Below, piece by piece: positions 1-7,628 of a stretch of DNA of 15,298 nt. The notes under the pieces are model-generated. The model saw nothing but the letters and a program-made list of their open reading frames with translations, had not been told where the DNA came from and did not search any database. Location of the stretch: contig CAAGKE010000252.1 in assembly GCA_900770325.1 (NCBI GenBank), forward strand, positions 1 through 15,298. The letters are read 5' to 3'. Every line of letters begins with the position of its first letter. Within the stretch, counting starts at the first letter, position 1. A program made the position numbers and the translations under genes. The DNA comes from Lachnospiraceae bacterium. Its GTDB lineage: Bacteria > Bacillota > Clostridia > Lachnospirales > Lachnospiraceae.

Positions 1-849
1 CAGCTGGAAAACTACGTAGGCAAAGGTGTTGACTGTCTGGTTATCGCAGCAATCGACTCCGGCGTTCTGGTTAACGCAGAGGCACAGGCAAAAGAAGCCG
101 GTATCCCCATCATCGCATACGACCGTCTGCTGATGGATACCGATGCTGTTTCCTACTACGCAACATTCGATAATAAGGGTGTTGGTACTGTTATCGCTAA
201 CTATGTAAAAGATAAAATGGATCTGGAAGGCGCACGTGCAGCAGGCGAATCCTACACCATCGAGTTCTTCATGGGATCTCCGGATGACAACAACGCTCTG
301 TTCCTGTACAATGGTGTAATGGAAGTGCTTCAGGAGTACCTGGATGACGGCACTCTGGTTTGCAAATCCGGCAGAACTTCCTTCGAAGATACCTGTATCT
401 TAAGATGGGATCAGCAGACTGCACAGTCCAACTGTGAAAACATCCTGACAGCAAACTATGCTGACGAAGATCTGGATATCGCATGTACCGCATTCGATGG
501 CTTCGCATACGGCGTTAAGGCTGCTCTGCAGGGCGCTGGCTACACCGAAGAGAACTGGCCGCTGATCACTGGTCAGGACGCAGAAGTTATGGCTACCAAG
601 AACATCATCAACGGTTCTCAGACCATGTCCATCTACAAAGATACCCGTCTCCTGGCTTCCAAGGCTGTTACCATGGTTGATGCAGTGCTTCAGGGCAGCG
701 AACCGGAAATCAACGACACCGAGCAGTACAACAACGGCGTTATCACAGTTCCGACTTATATGTGTACTCCGGTAGCTGTTGACAAGGACAACTACAAGGA
801 ACTGCTGGTTGACGGCGGATACTACACAGAGGATCAGCTTGCACAGTAA
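1..849 (+). CDS. ChvE-like sugar ABC transporter substrate-binding protein (5' truncated by window)
   Basis: The reading frame is open from base 1, so only the last 282 residues are present. Roughly 80-90 N-terminal residues, including the signal peptide, lie off the window. The visible part is a periplasmic-binding-protein type 1 fold of the ChvE/multiple-monosaccharide family. It shows the conserved IPIIAYDRL segment, then DAVSYYATFDNKGVG, then a late GQDAE motif, all characteristic of that family. The protein would be secreted, probably as a lipoprotein, and capture a free aldose for import by the MmsA/MmsB proteins encoded directly downstream. The araR and araA genes in the same cluster make L-arabinose the likeliest ligand (inference). 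Codons are skewed to GTT, GCA and CTG, consistent with high expression. Family assignment is secure, ligand less so. Confidence 0.92.
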   Translation, partial: QLENYVGKGVDCLVIAAIDSGVLVNAEAQAKEAGIPIIAYDRLLMDTDAVSYYATFDNKGVGTVIANYVKDKMDLEGARAAGESYTIEFFMGSPDDNNALFLYNGVMEVLQEYLDDGTLVCKSGRTSFEDTCILRWDQQTAQSNCENILTANYADEDLDIACTAFDGFAYGVKAALQGAGYTEENWPLITGQDAEVMATKNIINGSQTMSIYKDTRLLASKAVTMVDAVLQGSEPEINDTEQYNNGVITVPTYMCTPVAVDKDNYKELLVDGGYYTEDQLAQ

Positions 850-890
850 TCTTACAGCCGGCTGAAGACAAATTGGCTGAATAAAACATT

Positions 891-924
891 CGGGCGGCGG
901 GGGCATCCGCCGCCCGGTTTTTTT
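891..924 (+). terminator. Internal intrinsic terminator between binding-protein and ATPase genes
   Basis: A perfect 10-bp GC stem, CGGGCGGCGG (891-900) with CCGCCGCCCG (907-916), closes a 6-nt loop and is followed by G and seven T. It lies 42 bases after the binding-protein stop and 52 bases before the mmsA start, inside an apparently continuous operon. Partial termination here would leave the binding protein in excess over the membrane components, a common arrangement in ABC importers. No separate promoter for mmsA is obvious in the short gap. Confidence 0.88.
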
Positions 925-976
925 CCGGGAAAACATGAATATATAAATATAAAAAAGAAAAGGAGCGGGAAATAGC

Positions 977-2533
977 ATGTCTGAAGTTATTTTGGAGATG
1001 AACCACATTACGAAAGCATTTTCAGGCGTGAAGGCTCTGGACGATGTAAATCTGAAGGTTGAAAAGGGCGAAATTCACGCGTTGTGTGGTGAAAACGGAG
1101 CAGGCAAATCCACTCTGATGAACGTGCTTTCAGGGGTATATCCTTTCGGTACCTATGAGGGCGACATTGTTTATAAGGGTGAGACCTGTAAGTTCCATCA
1201 GATCAAGGACAGTGAGAGCAAGGGAATCGTTATTATCCATCAGGAGCTGGCGCTGAGTCCTTATCTTTCCGTAGCGGAGAATGTGTTCATGGGCAATGAG
1301 CAGACCAGATTCAGAGGAGTCATCAACTGGACAAAGACCAGAAGTATGGCGAAGGAAGCACTGGCTCATGTGGGACTGGAGCATGAAAACCTGAATGCAC
1401 CGGTAAACTCTCTGGGTGTTGGAAAGCAGCAGCTGATCGAGATCGCCAAGGCTATGGCCAAGAACGTTGAGCTTCTGATTCTGGATGAGCCGACAGCCGC
1501 ATTGAATGATGAAGAATCACAGCAGCTTCTGGAGATCATGCTGGAGTTAAAGAAAAAAGGAGTTACCTGCATCATTATCTCTCATAAACTGAATGAGATC
1601 AGTTATGTAGCGGATTCCATTACCATTATCCGTGACGGAAAAACCATCGAGACCCTGAGAAAGGGCGTGGATGAATGGTCTGAGGACCGTATCATCAAGG
1701 GAATGGTTGGCCGTGAGATGAATAACCGTTATCCGGTACGGGAAAACTGCCCCATCGGAGATGTGGTTATGGAGGTTAAGGACTGGACTGTTTATCATCC
1801 GGAGATTCCGGATAAAAAAGTGCTGAAGGGCATCAACCTGAATGTGCGGGCCGGAGAGGTTGTGGGTCTGGCCGGCCTGATGGGTGCAGGCCGTACCGAG
1901 TTTGCCATGAGTCTGTTTGGTCATTCCTACGGGCAGAAGATTTCCGGTCATGTGTATATGCATGGAAAGGAGGTCAGCACTAAGACGGTAAGAGATGCGA
2001 TCAACAATAAGATCGCCTATACCTCAGAAGACCGTAAGACCTACGGCCTGGTACTGATCGATGATATTAAACATAATATGACCATGGCGGCACTGCGGGA
2101 ATACTATTCCAATGGTGTGATCGTGGATCAGAATAAGGAAAATATTGAGGCAGAAGAGTATAAGAAGCTGATCAATGTAAAGGCTACCTCCATTAATCAG
2201 ACGGTAGGATCTCTTTCCGGCGGTAATCAGCAGAAGGTGGTTCTGGCGAAGTGGATGATGACTCAGCCGGATGTGCTGATCCTGGACGAGCCGACCCGTG
2301 GTATCGATGTGGGTGCCAAGTACGAGATTTACTGCGCGATCAATGAGCTGGCAAAACAGGGCAAGGCAGTGATCGTGATCTCTTCGGAAATGCAGGAAGT
2401 TATCGGTACCTGTGACCGGGCCTATGTTATCAATGAAGGAAAAATTGCGGGTGAACTGAGCAAACAGGAATTAACGCAGGAAGGCATTATGAAGTGCATT
2501 ATGGACAGCAATGCGAAAGGAGACAATGAGTAA
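977..2533 (+). CDS. mmsA: Multiple-monosaccharide ABC transporter ATP-binding protein
   Basis: This 518-residue protein is the energising subunit, a tandem-ATPase sugar importer component of the RbsA/MglA/GguA type acting at the cytoplasmic face of the membrane. The first ATPase domain has Walker A GENGAGKST (residues 38-46), a degenerate signature SLGVGKQQ (145-152), Walker B LLILDE (166-171) and switch His203. The second has a degenerate Walker A, GLMGAGRTE (about 300-308) without the usual Lys-Ser/Thr, but an intact LSGGNQQ signature (413-419) and LILDEPTRGID (434-444). This asymmetry is normal for the family. The start has a GGAGCGG ribosome binding site about 8 bases upstream. The stop overlaps the mmsB start by one base (TAATG), indicating translational coupling. 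The closest named family is MmsA/GguA. Confidence 0.94.
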   Translation: MSEVILEMNHITKAFSGVKALDDVNLKVEKGEIHALCGENGAGKSTLMNVLSGVYPFGTYEGDIVYKGETCKFHQIKDSESKGIVIIHQELALSPYLSVAENVFMGNEQTRFRGVINWTKTRSMAKEALAHVGLEHENLNAPVNSLGVGKQQLIEIAKAMAKNVELLILDEPTAALNDEESQQLLEIMLELKKKGVTCIIISHKLNEISYVADSITIIRDGKTIETLRKGVDEWSEDRIIKGMVGREMNNRYPVRENCPIGDVVMEVKDWTVYHPEIPDKKVLKGINLNVRAGEVVGLAGLMGAGRTEFAMSLFGHSYGQKISGHVYMHGKEVSTKTVRDAINNKIAYTSEDRKTYGLVLIDDIKHNMTMAALREYYSNGVIVDQNKENIEAEEYKKLINVKATSINQTVGSLSGGNQQKVVLAKWMMTQPDVLILDEPTRGIDVGAKYEIYCAINELAKQGKAVIVISSEMQEVIGTCDRAYVINEGKIAGELSKQELTQEGIMKCIMDSNAKGDNE

Positions 2534-3702
2534 TGGAAACGAAGAAAAAGAATGTCAATCTTGACCTGAAGTCACTGGGTATGATTGCAGCGCTGATTAT
2601 TATCTTCATTATTTTTTACATTATCACAAAAGGAGCAAACGCAACTCCCACCAACATTAACAACCTGATCATGCAGAATGGTTACATCATCGTGCTGGCA
2701 ACCGGTATGCTGCTCTGCGTACTGACCGGTAACATCGATCTGGGTGTTGGTTCTACTGTAGCATTGAGTGCTGCCTGTGCAGGTAAGCTGGTTATGGAAA
2801 AAGGCCTGGCAGTTCCCGTAGCATGGCTGGTAGCTATTCTGATCGGTCTTGCAGTAGGTCTTTTTGCAGGATTCTTCATTGCATATCTGGAGATCCCGCC
2901 CTTCGTTGTAACACTGGCAACCATGCTGATGGGCCGTGGCCTTACCTATACGCTGCTGAAGGCTCAGACAGTAGGTCCTCTGCCCACAAGCTATACCGCT
3001 ATCGGCACCGGTTTTGTTCCCAACATTACGATTCAGATCGGTGAAGGTACGCTGGATCTGGTCTGCGTAATCGTAGCTGCGATCATTTCTGTCGGACTGA
3101 TCGTATCTGAGATGAATCACATTAAAACAAATAACAAATATGGTTTTGCAAATATTGTTCCGTGGCAGCTTGCCCTCCGTGATATCGTTGTTCTTTTCCT
3201 GGTATGGTTCTTCTTCATTAAACTGGGACAGTATCATGGAATTCCGGTTCAGCTGGTAGTGGTAGGCGTGATCGTGGCGATCTATCATTTTGTTACCAGT
3301 CAGACCGTGGCAGGACGTCAGATCTACGCTCTGGGCGGCAATGCCAAGGCGGCAAGACTTTCCGGTATTAATACGAAAAAGGTATTCTTCTGGATCTATG
3401 TAAACATGAGTGTGCTGGCTTCTATCGCCGGTATTATCCTTTCCGCACGTCAGGGTGCCGCAAACCCCAAGATGGGTGACGGTATCGAAATGGATGCCAT
3501 CGCTTCCTGCTATATCGGCGGCGCGGCTGCAGCCGGCGGTGTCGGTACGATCATCGGAGCGGTTGTAGGTGCTCTGGTTATGGGCGTGCTGAACAATGGT
3601 ATGTCTATGTGCGGTATGTCTACGGATCTTCAGAAAGTAGTAAAGGGTGCCGTTCTGCTGGGTGCCGTTGTGCTTGACGTAACAACAAAGAAGAAAAAAT
3701 AA
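2533..3702 (+). CDS. mmsB: Multiple-monosaccharide ABC transporter permease
   Basis: This 389-residue, very hydrophobic protein of the BPD_transp_2 (RbsC/XylH/GguB) family forms the membrane channel of the importer. About ten membrane segments can be picked out. The charged loop after GRQIYALGGNAKAARLSGI (roughly residues 260-278) is the EAA-like coupling region that contacts the ATPase. A hydrophilic insertion around residues 195-215 (MNHIKTNNKYG) lengthens it relative to RbsC, as is usual for the MmsB/GguB branch. The start codon overlaps the mmsA stop by one base, with a purine-rich AAAGGAGACAA upstream inside mmsA. The gene is followed after 21 bases by araR with no terminator between, so the regulator is probably on the same transcript. 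Confidence 0.93.
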   Translation: METKKKNVNLDLKSLGMIAALIIIFIIFYIITKGANATPTNINNLIMQNGYIIVLATGMLLCVLTGNIDLGVGSTVALSAACAGKLVMEKGLAVPVAWLVAILIGLAVGLFAGFFIAYLEIPPFVVTLATMLMGRGLTYTLLKAQTVGPLPTSYTAIGTGFVPNITIQIGEGTLDLVCVIVAAIISVGLIVSEMNHIKTNNKYGFANIVPWQLALRDIVVLFLVWFFFIKLGQYHGIPVQLVVVGVIVAIYHFVTSQTVAGRQIYALGGNAKAARLSGINTKKVFFWIYVNMSVLASIAGIILSARQGAANPKMGDGIEMDAIASCYIGGAAAAGGVGTIIGAVVGALVMGVLNNGMSMCGMSTDLQKVVKGAVLLGAVVLDVTTKKKK

Positions 3703-3723
3703 TTATATCGGAGCTTGTGGCTT

Positions 3724-4842
3724 GTGAAAACGGCAAAGTATCAGCAGGTGATCGATTGGATCAATGCCAGGATTGCATCCGGTAACCTGAAAAGCGGTGA
3801 CAGACTGGAGACAGAACAGGAAATCAGCAGACAATTCGGACTGAGCCGCCAGACGGTAAGACATGCGCTGGGCATTCTGGAGCAAAGCGGTACGCTGGAA
3901 CGAATACAGGGAAGCGGAAGCTATGTGAAGGAGCGGCGCAGAGACAGAACTGCCCGGGCAGTGCTCTCAAAGACGGTTACGATCATCAGTTCCTACGTGG
4001 ACGGATATATCTTCCCCCGCCTGCTGAAATCCATGGTGGAGACTCTGCAGAAGGAGGGCTACAGCTCCCGGATTATGTTTACAAATAATCAGGTGGAAAA
4101 GGAGAGGAGCCTGCTGGAGGAGATTCTGTCGGAACGGACGGATGATCCCATGATCGTGGAGCCGGTCATGAGCGGGCTGCCCAGCCCCAATGTGGAATAT
4201 TACCGGGAGATCAGTAACCGCGGTGTGCCGATTCTGTTCTTTAACAGCTTCTATCCGGAGCTGGATATCCCTCATGTATGTATGAACGATGAGGAAGCAG
4301 GCAGAATCGCCACGGATTATGTGATTTCTCAGGGACATCGCAGGATCGCATGTATTTTTAAAGCAGATGACGGGCAGGGCCGTTACAGGTACAAGGGGTA
4401 TCTGAAGGCTCTGCATGCTGCCGGAATCAAGATCAATGAAAGGCGGATATGCTGGATCGATACTCAGGAGCAAAGGGGTATGCGCGAGAACAGCGCCAGA
4501 ATCCTGGAGCGTCTGGAGAGCTGCAGTGCCTGCGTCTGCTACAATGATGAAGTGGCTCATACATTGACGGAAATATGTATGGAGAAGGGGATTCGGATCC
4601 CGCAGGAGCTGTCGGTGGTCAGCATTGACAATTCCGAGCTGGCACAGCTGAACGGAGTTCCGCTGACCTCAGTGGTCCATCCAATGGAGGTCATGGGAAA
4701 AAAGGTGGCGGAAAATCTTCTGCTGCTGATCCAGAATCCCAATTATCCGGCTACCTATGAGTTCACGCCGGAGATAAAGGTCAGAGAGTCCGTAATTCCC
4801 GCTTCCGAAGCAGTACCCCGGGAAGCAGAAGAAACGGCCTGA
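3724..4842 (+). CDS. araR: AraR-type arabinose repressor (GntR wing-helix + LacI-like sensor)
   Basis: This is a 372-residue transcription factor. Residues 1 to about 68 are a GntR-type winged helix, with the family pattern LETEQEISRQFGLSRQTVRHAL and the wing IQGSGSYV. From about residue 78 to 360 there is a LacI-like periplasmic-binding-protein domain with the signatures GHRRIACIFKADDGQG, YNDEVA and VVSIDNSELA. This fusion is diagnostic of AraR, which in Bacillus represses arabinose genes and releases DNA on binding L-arabinose. The GTG at 3724 was chosen because GGAG at 3710-3713 sits 10 bases upstream; an in-frame TTG at 3715 is too close to it. No AraR-like operator was recognised inside the window; the operon promoter is upstream of it. 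Confidence 0.88.
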   Translation: MKTAKYQQVIDWINARIASGNLKSGDRLETEQEISRQFGLSRQTVRHALGILEQSGTLERIQGSGSYVKERRRDRTARAVLSKTVTIISSYVDGYIFPRLLKSMVETLQKEGYSSRIMFTNNQVEKERSLLEEILSERTDDPMIVEPVMSGLPSPNVEYYREISNRGVPILFFNSFYPELDIPHVCMNDEEAGRIATDYVISQGHRRIACIFKADDGQGRYRYKGYLKALHAAGIKINERRICWIDTQEQRGMRENSARILERLESCSACVCYNDEVAHTLTEICMEKGIRIPQELSVVSIDNSELAQLNGVPLTSVVHPMEVMGKKVAENLLLLIQNPNYPATYEFTPEIKVRESVIPASEAVPREAEETA

Positions 4843-4880
4843 GACAGAAAACCCGATAAAATCACCTTTGGCGGATCGCA

Positions 4881-4947
4881 GGCGTGGTCAGTGGAAGAAT
4901 GCAACGCATTCGATCACGCCGCGGCAAGAACGCCAGAGGCGTTCTTG
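4881..4947 (+). promoter_or_regulatory. Structured leader RNA upstream of araA
   Basis: Two strong helices fill the short gap before araA. In the first, GGCGTGGTC (4881-4889) pairs with GATCACGCC (4912-4920), one G-U included. It stacks, across a 7-nt one-sided bulge, on an inner perfect hairpin GAATGC-AAC-GCATTC (4897-4911). The second is a perfect 10-bp hairpin, CAAGAACGCC-AGA-GGCGTTCTTG (4925-4947). It ends 7 bases before the AGGAGG ribosome binding site and has no T-run, so it is not a terminator. The structure could protect a processed araA transcript, act as a cis-regulatory element, or be a dispersed palindromic repeat. It matches no riboswitch class I know. Confidence 0.7.
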
Positions 4948-4968
4948 AAGAAACAGGAGGGTAGAAAG

Positions 4969-6465
4969 ATGAAGACAGGAAAAGCATATAAATTCTGGTT
5001 CTGCACTGGATCTCAGGATCTGTATGGAGATGAGTGCCTTAGAAATGTGGCAGAACATTCAAAGAAAATTGTGGAAGCACTGAATGCTTCTGCAGTTATT
5101 CCTTACGAGATCGTGTGGAAGCCCACACTGATCACCAATGAACTGATCCGCAGGACCTTTAATGAAGCAAATGCGGATGAAGAGTGTGCAGGTGTGATCA
5201 CATGGATGCATACCTTCTCCCCGGCAAAATCCTGGATTCTGGGACTGCAGGAATTCCGCAAACCGCTGATGCATCTGCATACCCAGTTCAATCAGGAGAT
5301 TCCCTATGATACCATTGATATGGATTTCATGAATGAAAACCAGTCTGCCCACGGCGACCGGGAATATGGCCATATCGTGACCCGTATGGGTATTGAGCGT
5401 AAAGTAGTGGTGGGTCATTGGAGTGACGCAAAGGTTCAGGAGAAGATCGCCTCCTGGATGGGAACTGCAATCGGTATTATGGAGAGCAGCCATATCCGTG
5501 TTATGCGTATTGCCGATAATATGCGTAATGTGGCAGTTACAGAAGGTGACAAGGTAGAGGCACAGATCAAGTTCGGCTGGGAGATCGATGCGTATCCGGT
5601 GAATGAGATCGCTGAGGCAGTTGCGGCTGTTTCCAAAGCCGATACAGATACCCTGGTGGAAGAATATTACGATAAATATCAGATCCTGCTGGAAGGCAGA
5701 GACGAGGCGGAATTCCGCAGACATGTGGCTGTACAGGCACAGATCGAGATCGGTTTCGAACGGTTCCTGGAAGAAAAAAATTATCAGGCAATCGTTACTC
5801 ATTTTGGTGATCTTGGCGCACTGCAGCAGCTTCCGGGCCTGGCGATCCAGCGTCTGATGGAGAAGGGCTACGGCTTTGGCGGTGAGGGTGACTGGAAGAC
5901 CGCTGCCATGGTTCGCCTGATGAAGATCATGACGGCTGGCAAGAAGGATGCGAAAGGAACCTCCTTTATGGAAGATTATACCTACAATCTGGTACCGGGC
6001 AAGGAAGGCATCCTGCAGGCTCATATGCTGGAGGTATGCCCCACCGTGGCAGACGGTCCCATCAGCATTAAGGTGAATCCGCTGTCCATGGGCAACCGGG
6101 AAGATCCGGCCCGTCTGGTATTTACCTCTAAGACCGGTCCGGCCATTGCCACATCCCTGATCGATCTGGGCAACCGTTTCCGTCTGATCATTAACAGCGT
6201 GGACTGCAAGAAGACTGAGGCTTCCATGCCGAAGCTTCCCGTGGCTACCGCTTTCTGGACACCGCAGCCTGATCTGGCCACCGGTGCGGAAGCATGGATC
6301 CTGGCGGGCGGCGCGCATCATACCGCATTTACCTATGACCTGACTGCAGAGCAGATGGGCGACTGGGCAGCGGCGATGGGAATTGAAGCCGTATTCATTG
6401 ACAAGGATACCACCATCCGCGGTCTGAAGAATGAGCTGAGATGGAATTCTGTGTATTACAAATAG
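4969..6465 (+). CDS. araA: L-arabinose isomerase
   Basis: This 498-residue cytosolic enzyme converts L-arabinose to L-ribulose, the first step of arabinose catabolism, using a divalent metal such as Mn2+. The sequence aligns without large gaps to E. coli AraA. The metal/catalytic set is intact: Glu306 in GEGDWKTAA, Glu335 in SFMEDYTY, His352 in AHMLEVCP and His451 in GGAHHT. The conserved WLHTFSPAK-like segment appears as WMHTFSPAK near residue 80. The start is the ATG at 4969, set by AGGAGG at 4955-4960. A longer in-frame GTG start at 4891 would translate the palindromic leader and is rejected. It is the last gene of the cluster, followed by a strong terminator. Ribulokinase and epimerase genes are not in the window. 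Confidence 0.97.
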   Translation: MKTGKAYKFWFCTGSQDLYGDECLRNVAEHSKKIVEALNASAVIPYEIVWKPTLITNELIRRTFNEANADEECAGVITWMHTFSPAKSWILGLQEFRKPLMHLHTQFNQEIPYDTIDMDFMNENQSAHGDREYGHIVTRMGIERKVVVGHWSDAKVQEKIASWMGTAIGIMESSHIRVMRIADNMRNVAVTEGDKVEAQIKFGWEIDAYPVNEIAEAVAAVSKADTDTLVEEYYDKYQILLEGRDEAEFRRHVAVQAQIEIGFERFLEEKNYQAIVTHFGDLGALQQLPGLAIQRLMEKGYGFGGEGDWKTAAMVRLMKIMTAGKKDAKGTSFMEDYTYNLVPGKEGILQAHMLEVCPTVADGPISIKVNPLSMGNREDPARLVFTSKTGPAIATSLIDLGNRFRLIINSVDCKKTEASMPKLPVATAFWTPQPDLATGAEAWILAGGAHHTAFTYDLTAEQMGDWAAAMGIEAVFIDKDTTIRGLKNELRWNSVYYK

Positions 6466-6481
6466 GCAGGAAATAGGCAGG
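6460..6481 (+). repeat. Perfect 11-bp tandem duplication at the araA stop codon
   Basis: AAATAGGCAGG occurs twice without a gap (6460-6470 and 6471-6481). The first copy contains the araA TAG stop, and the second runs into the left arm of the following hairpin. This looks like a replication-slippage duplication. The coding frame is unaffected because the first stop comes first. Confidence 0.8.
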
Positions 6482-6582
6482 GCTGTTACAAAATGATGAG
6501 CAAAGCTTCTGTGTCTGCCGGTGTATAGAAATACCGGACAGAGAAGCTTCGTATTCAGGATTTTGTAACAGCCCTGTTTTTT
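6478..6582 (+). terminator. Very long hairpin terminator after araA
   Basis: CAGGGCTGTTACAAAAT (6478-6494) pairs perfectly over 17 bp with 6560-6576 and is followed at once by six T. Inside it, AAGCTTCT (6503-6510) pairs with AGAAGCTT (6542-6549), and CCGGTGTA (6518-6525) pairs with TACCGG (6532-6537) with one bulged G. The whole makes a roughly 99-nt rod, far longer than a typical intrinsic terminator. It ends the arabinose operon and probably also blocks readthrough from the convergent phosphoesterase gene. The extra length suggests a palindromic repeat that was adopted as a terminator. Confidence 0.88.
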
Positions 6583-6637
6583 GCTGCATGTTATCACATT
6601 GTCCGGAAACATCTGATTATGCAAATGGGATGAGTGG

Positions 6638-7603
6638 CTATTCCGGCTTCAGAGTAAGCCGTACCAGATCTTTCTGATAACCGGCTCCTGTTACGATCTG
6701 AGTCAGGCTTCCGTTCAGATCATCCTTGTGGTAAAAATGAATGTGGCCGGCAAGAACCAGAAATACCGGACTGTTCTCGGCCAGGACAAGATCCAGAAAT
6801 TCCTGTGTAGTTTCCTTGGGCGCACAGGCATGTTCCCCGATAAGCACCCGGGAATTGCCGCTGTCGGAAGGGCCCCATACCTGAATGGAATCTTCTACTA
6901 ACGAATTTTCCACCAGAGGCTCAATGGGAACATGCATTACCAGTAAAATAGGTTTGCCGATTTCCAGTGCTTCCTTCAGGCCTGCCAGCGTATTTTTACT
7001 GATCTGATTATTTTTGTCATCGGCGGCAAAAATAAGGAAATCTTCATATTCCATGAGCTGATAACCGGATTCGGTCTTGCTGATTTTCTTCAGACGGGGA
7101 AGGTATTCGGCATATGCGGTTTTAGAAAAATATTCGGAGCCATATTCGAAATCATGGTTCCCCATACTGTAAAGCCATGGAACGTTTGCAGCTTCCAGTT
7201 CCTGCTGCACAAAGTCAATGGAGGCATACATGGCAGAATCAATGATATCGCCGCCCAAAACCAGAAGATCCGGAGAATCGGTTTTTACATAATTCATCAG
7301 AGCCTGAAAGGTAATATCGGCGCCGTCTCCCTGTGGGCTGCGAAAGCCCTCATAACGCTGGGAAGCTTTTTCCATCAGATCTGCGTCCCGCTCATCGCAG
7401 AGAGAAATATGGGTGTCAGCCAGAAAGTCCAGATGAAATTCTTCTTTCAGTCCGGGAACAGAAATTTCTTCTTCATGCACGGTAAGCTGTGATTTTTCTG
7501 CCAGTGATTTTAATGCAGCCGCTTCCTTTGCGGCTTCCGATTTGCATCCGGTGAGAAGTCCAAAAACCAGCAGAAGAGGGAACAATAATTTTTTCTTTTT
7601 CAT
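6638..7603 (-). CDS. Calcineurin-like metallophosphoesterase lipoprotein
   Basis: This 321-residue protein has a lysine-rich N-terminus, a hydrophobic stretch and the lipobox LTGC (lipidated Cys20), so it should be exported and anchored to the outer face of the membrane. All metallophosphoesterase motifs are in order: DTH (Asp63, His65), GGDIID (Asp119), GNHD (Asn149, His150), MHVP (His224) and GHIHF (His287, His289). These would bind a dinuclear metal centre and hydrolyse a phosphoester. Substrate is unknown; similar exported enzymes act on nucleotides, phospholipids or wall-polymer phosphodiesters. It is the second gene of an operon, 25 bases after the GtrII-like gene, with AAGGAGATACCT just before the ATG. 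Confidence 0.9.
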   Translation of the reverse strand: MKKKKLLFPLLLVFGLLTGCKSEAAKEAAALKSLAEKSQLTVHEEEISVPGLKEEFHLDFLADTHISLCDERDADLMEKASQRYEGFRSPQGDGADITFQALMNYVKTDSPDLLVLGGDIIDSAMYASIDFVQQELEAANVPWLYSMGNHDFEYGSEYFSKTAYAEYLPRLKKISKTESGYQLMEYEDFLIFAADDKNNQISKNTLAGLKEALEIGKPILLVMHVPIEPLVENSLVEDSIQVWGPSDSGNSRVLIGEHACAPKETTQEFLDLVLAENSPVFLVLAGHIHFYHKDDLNGSLTQIVTGAGYQKDLVRLTLKPE

Positions 7604-7628
7604 AGGTATCTCCTTATTATCTTTGTAT

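Noticed and set aside
1877..1903. Second ATPase domain of MmsA lacks the Walker A Lys-Ser/Thr
   Set aside because: This is the normal state of the second domain in the RbsA/MglA/GguA family and not a mutation.
4843..4880. Possible separate araA promoter (TAAAAT near 4855)
   Set aside because: No acceptable -35 at 16-18 bases upstream; too weak to annotate.
4891..4968. N-terminal extension of araA from an in-frame GTG
   Set aside because: It would translate palindromic leader hairpins; AGGAGG at 4955-4960 and the usual family length fix the start at 4969.
5797..5820. AraA has HFGDL where E. coli has FEDL, which at first looked like loss of a catalytic glutamate
   Set aside because: Counting residues places the catalytic E. 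coli glutamates in GEGDW and FMEDY, both intact here; the FEDL glutamate is residue 280 and not in the catalytic set.
5059..6624. 521-codon open frame on the minus strand opposite araA
   Set aside because: Its translation is rich in His, Cys and Gln and resembles no family; it lies antisense to an unmistakable araA and crosses its terminator hairpin.
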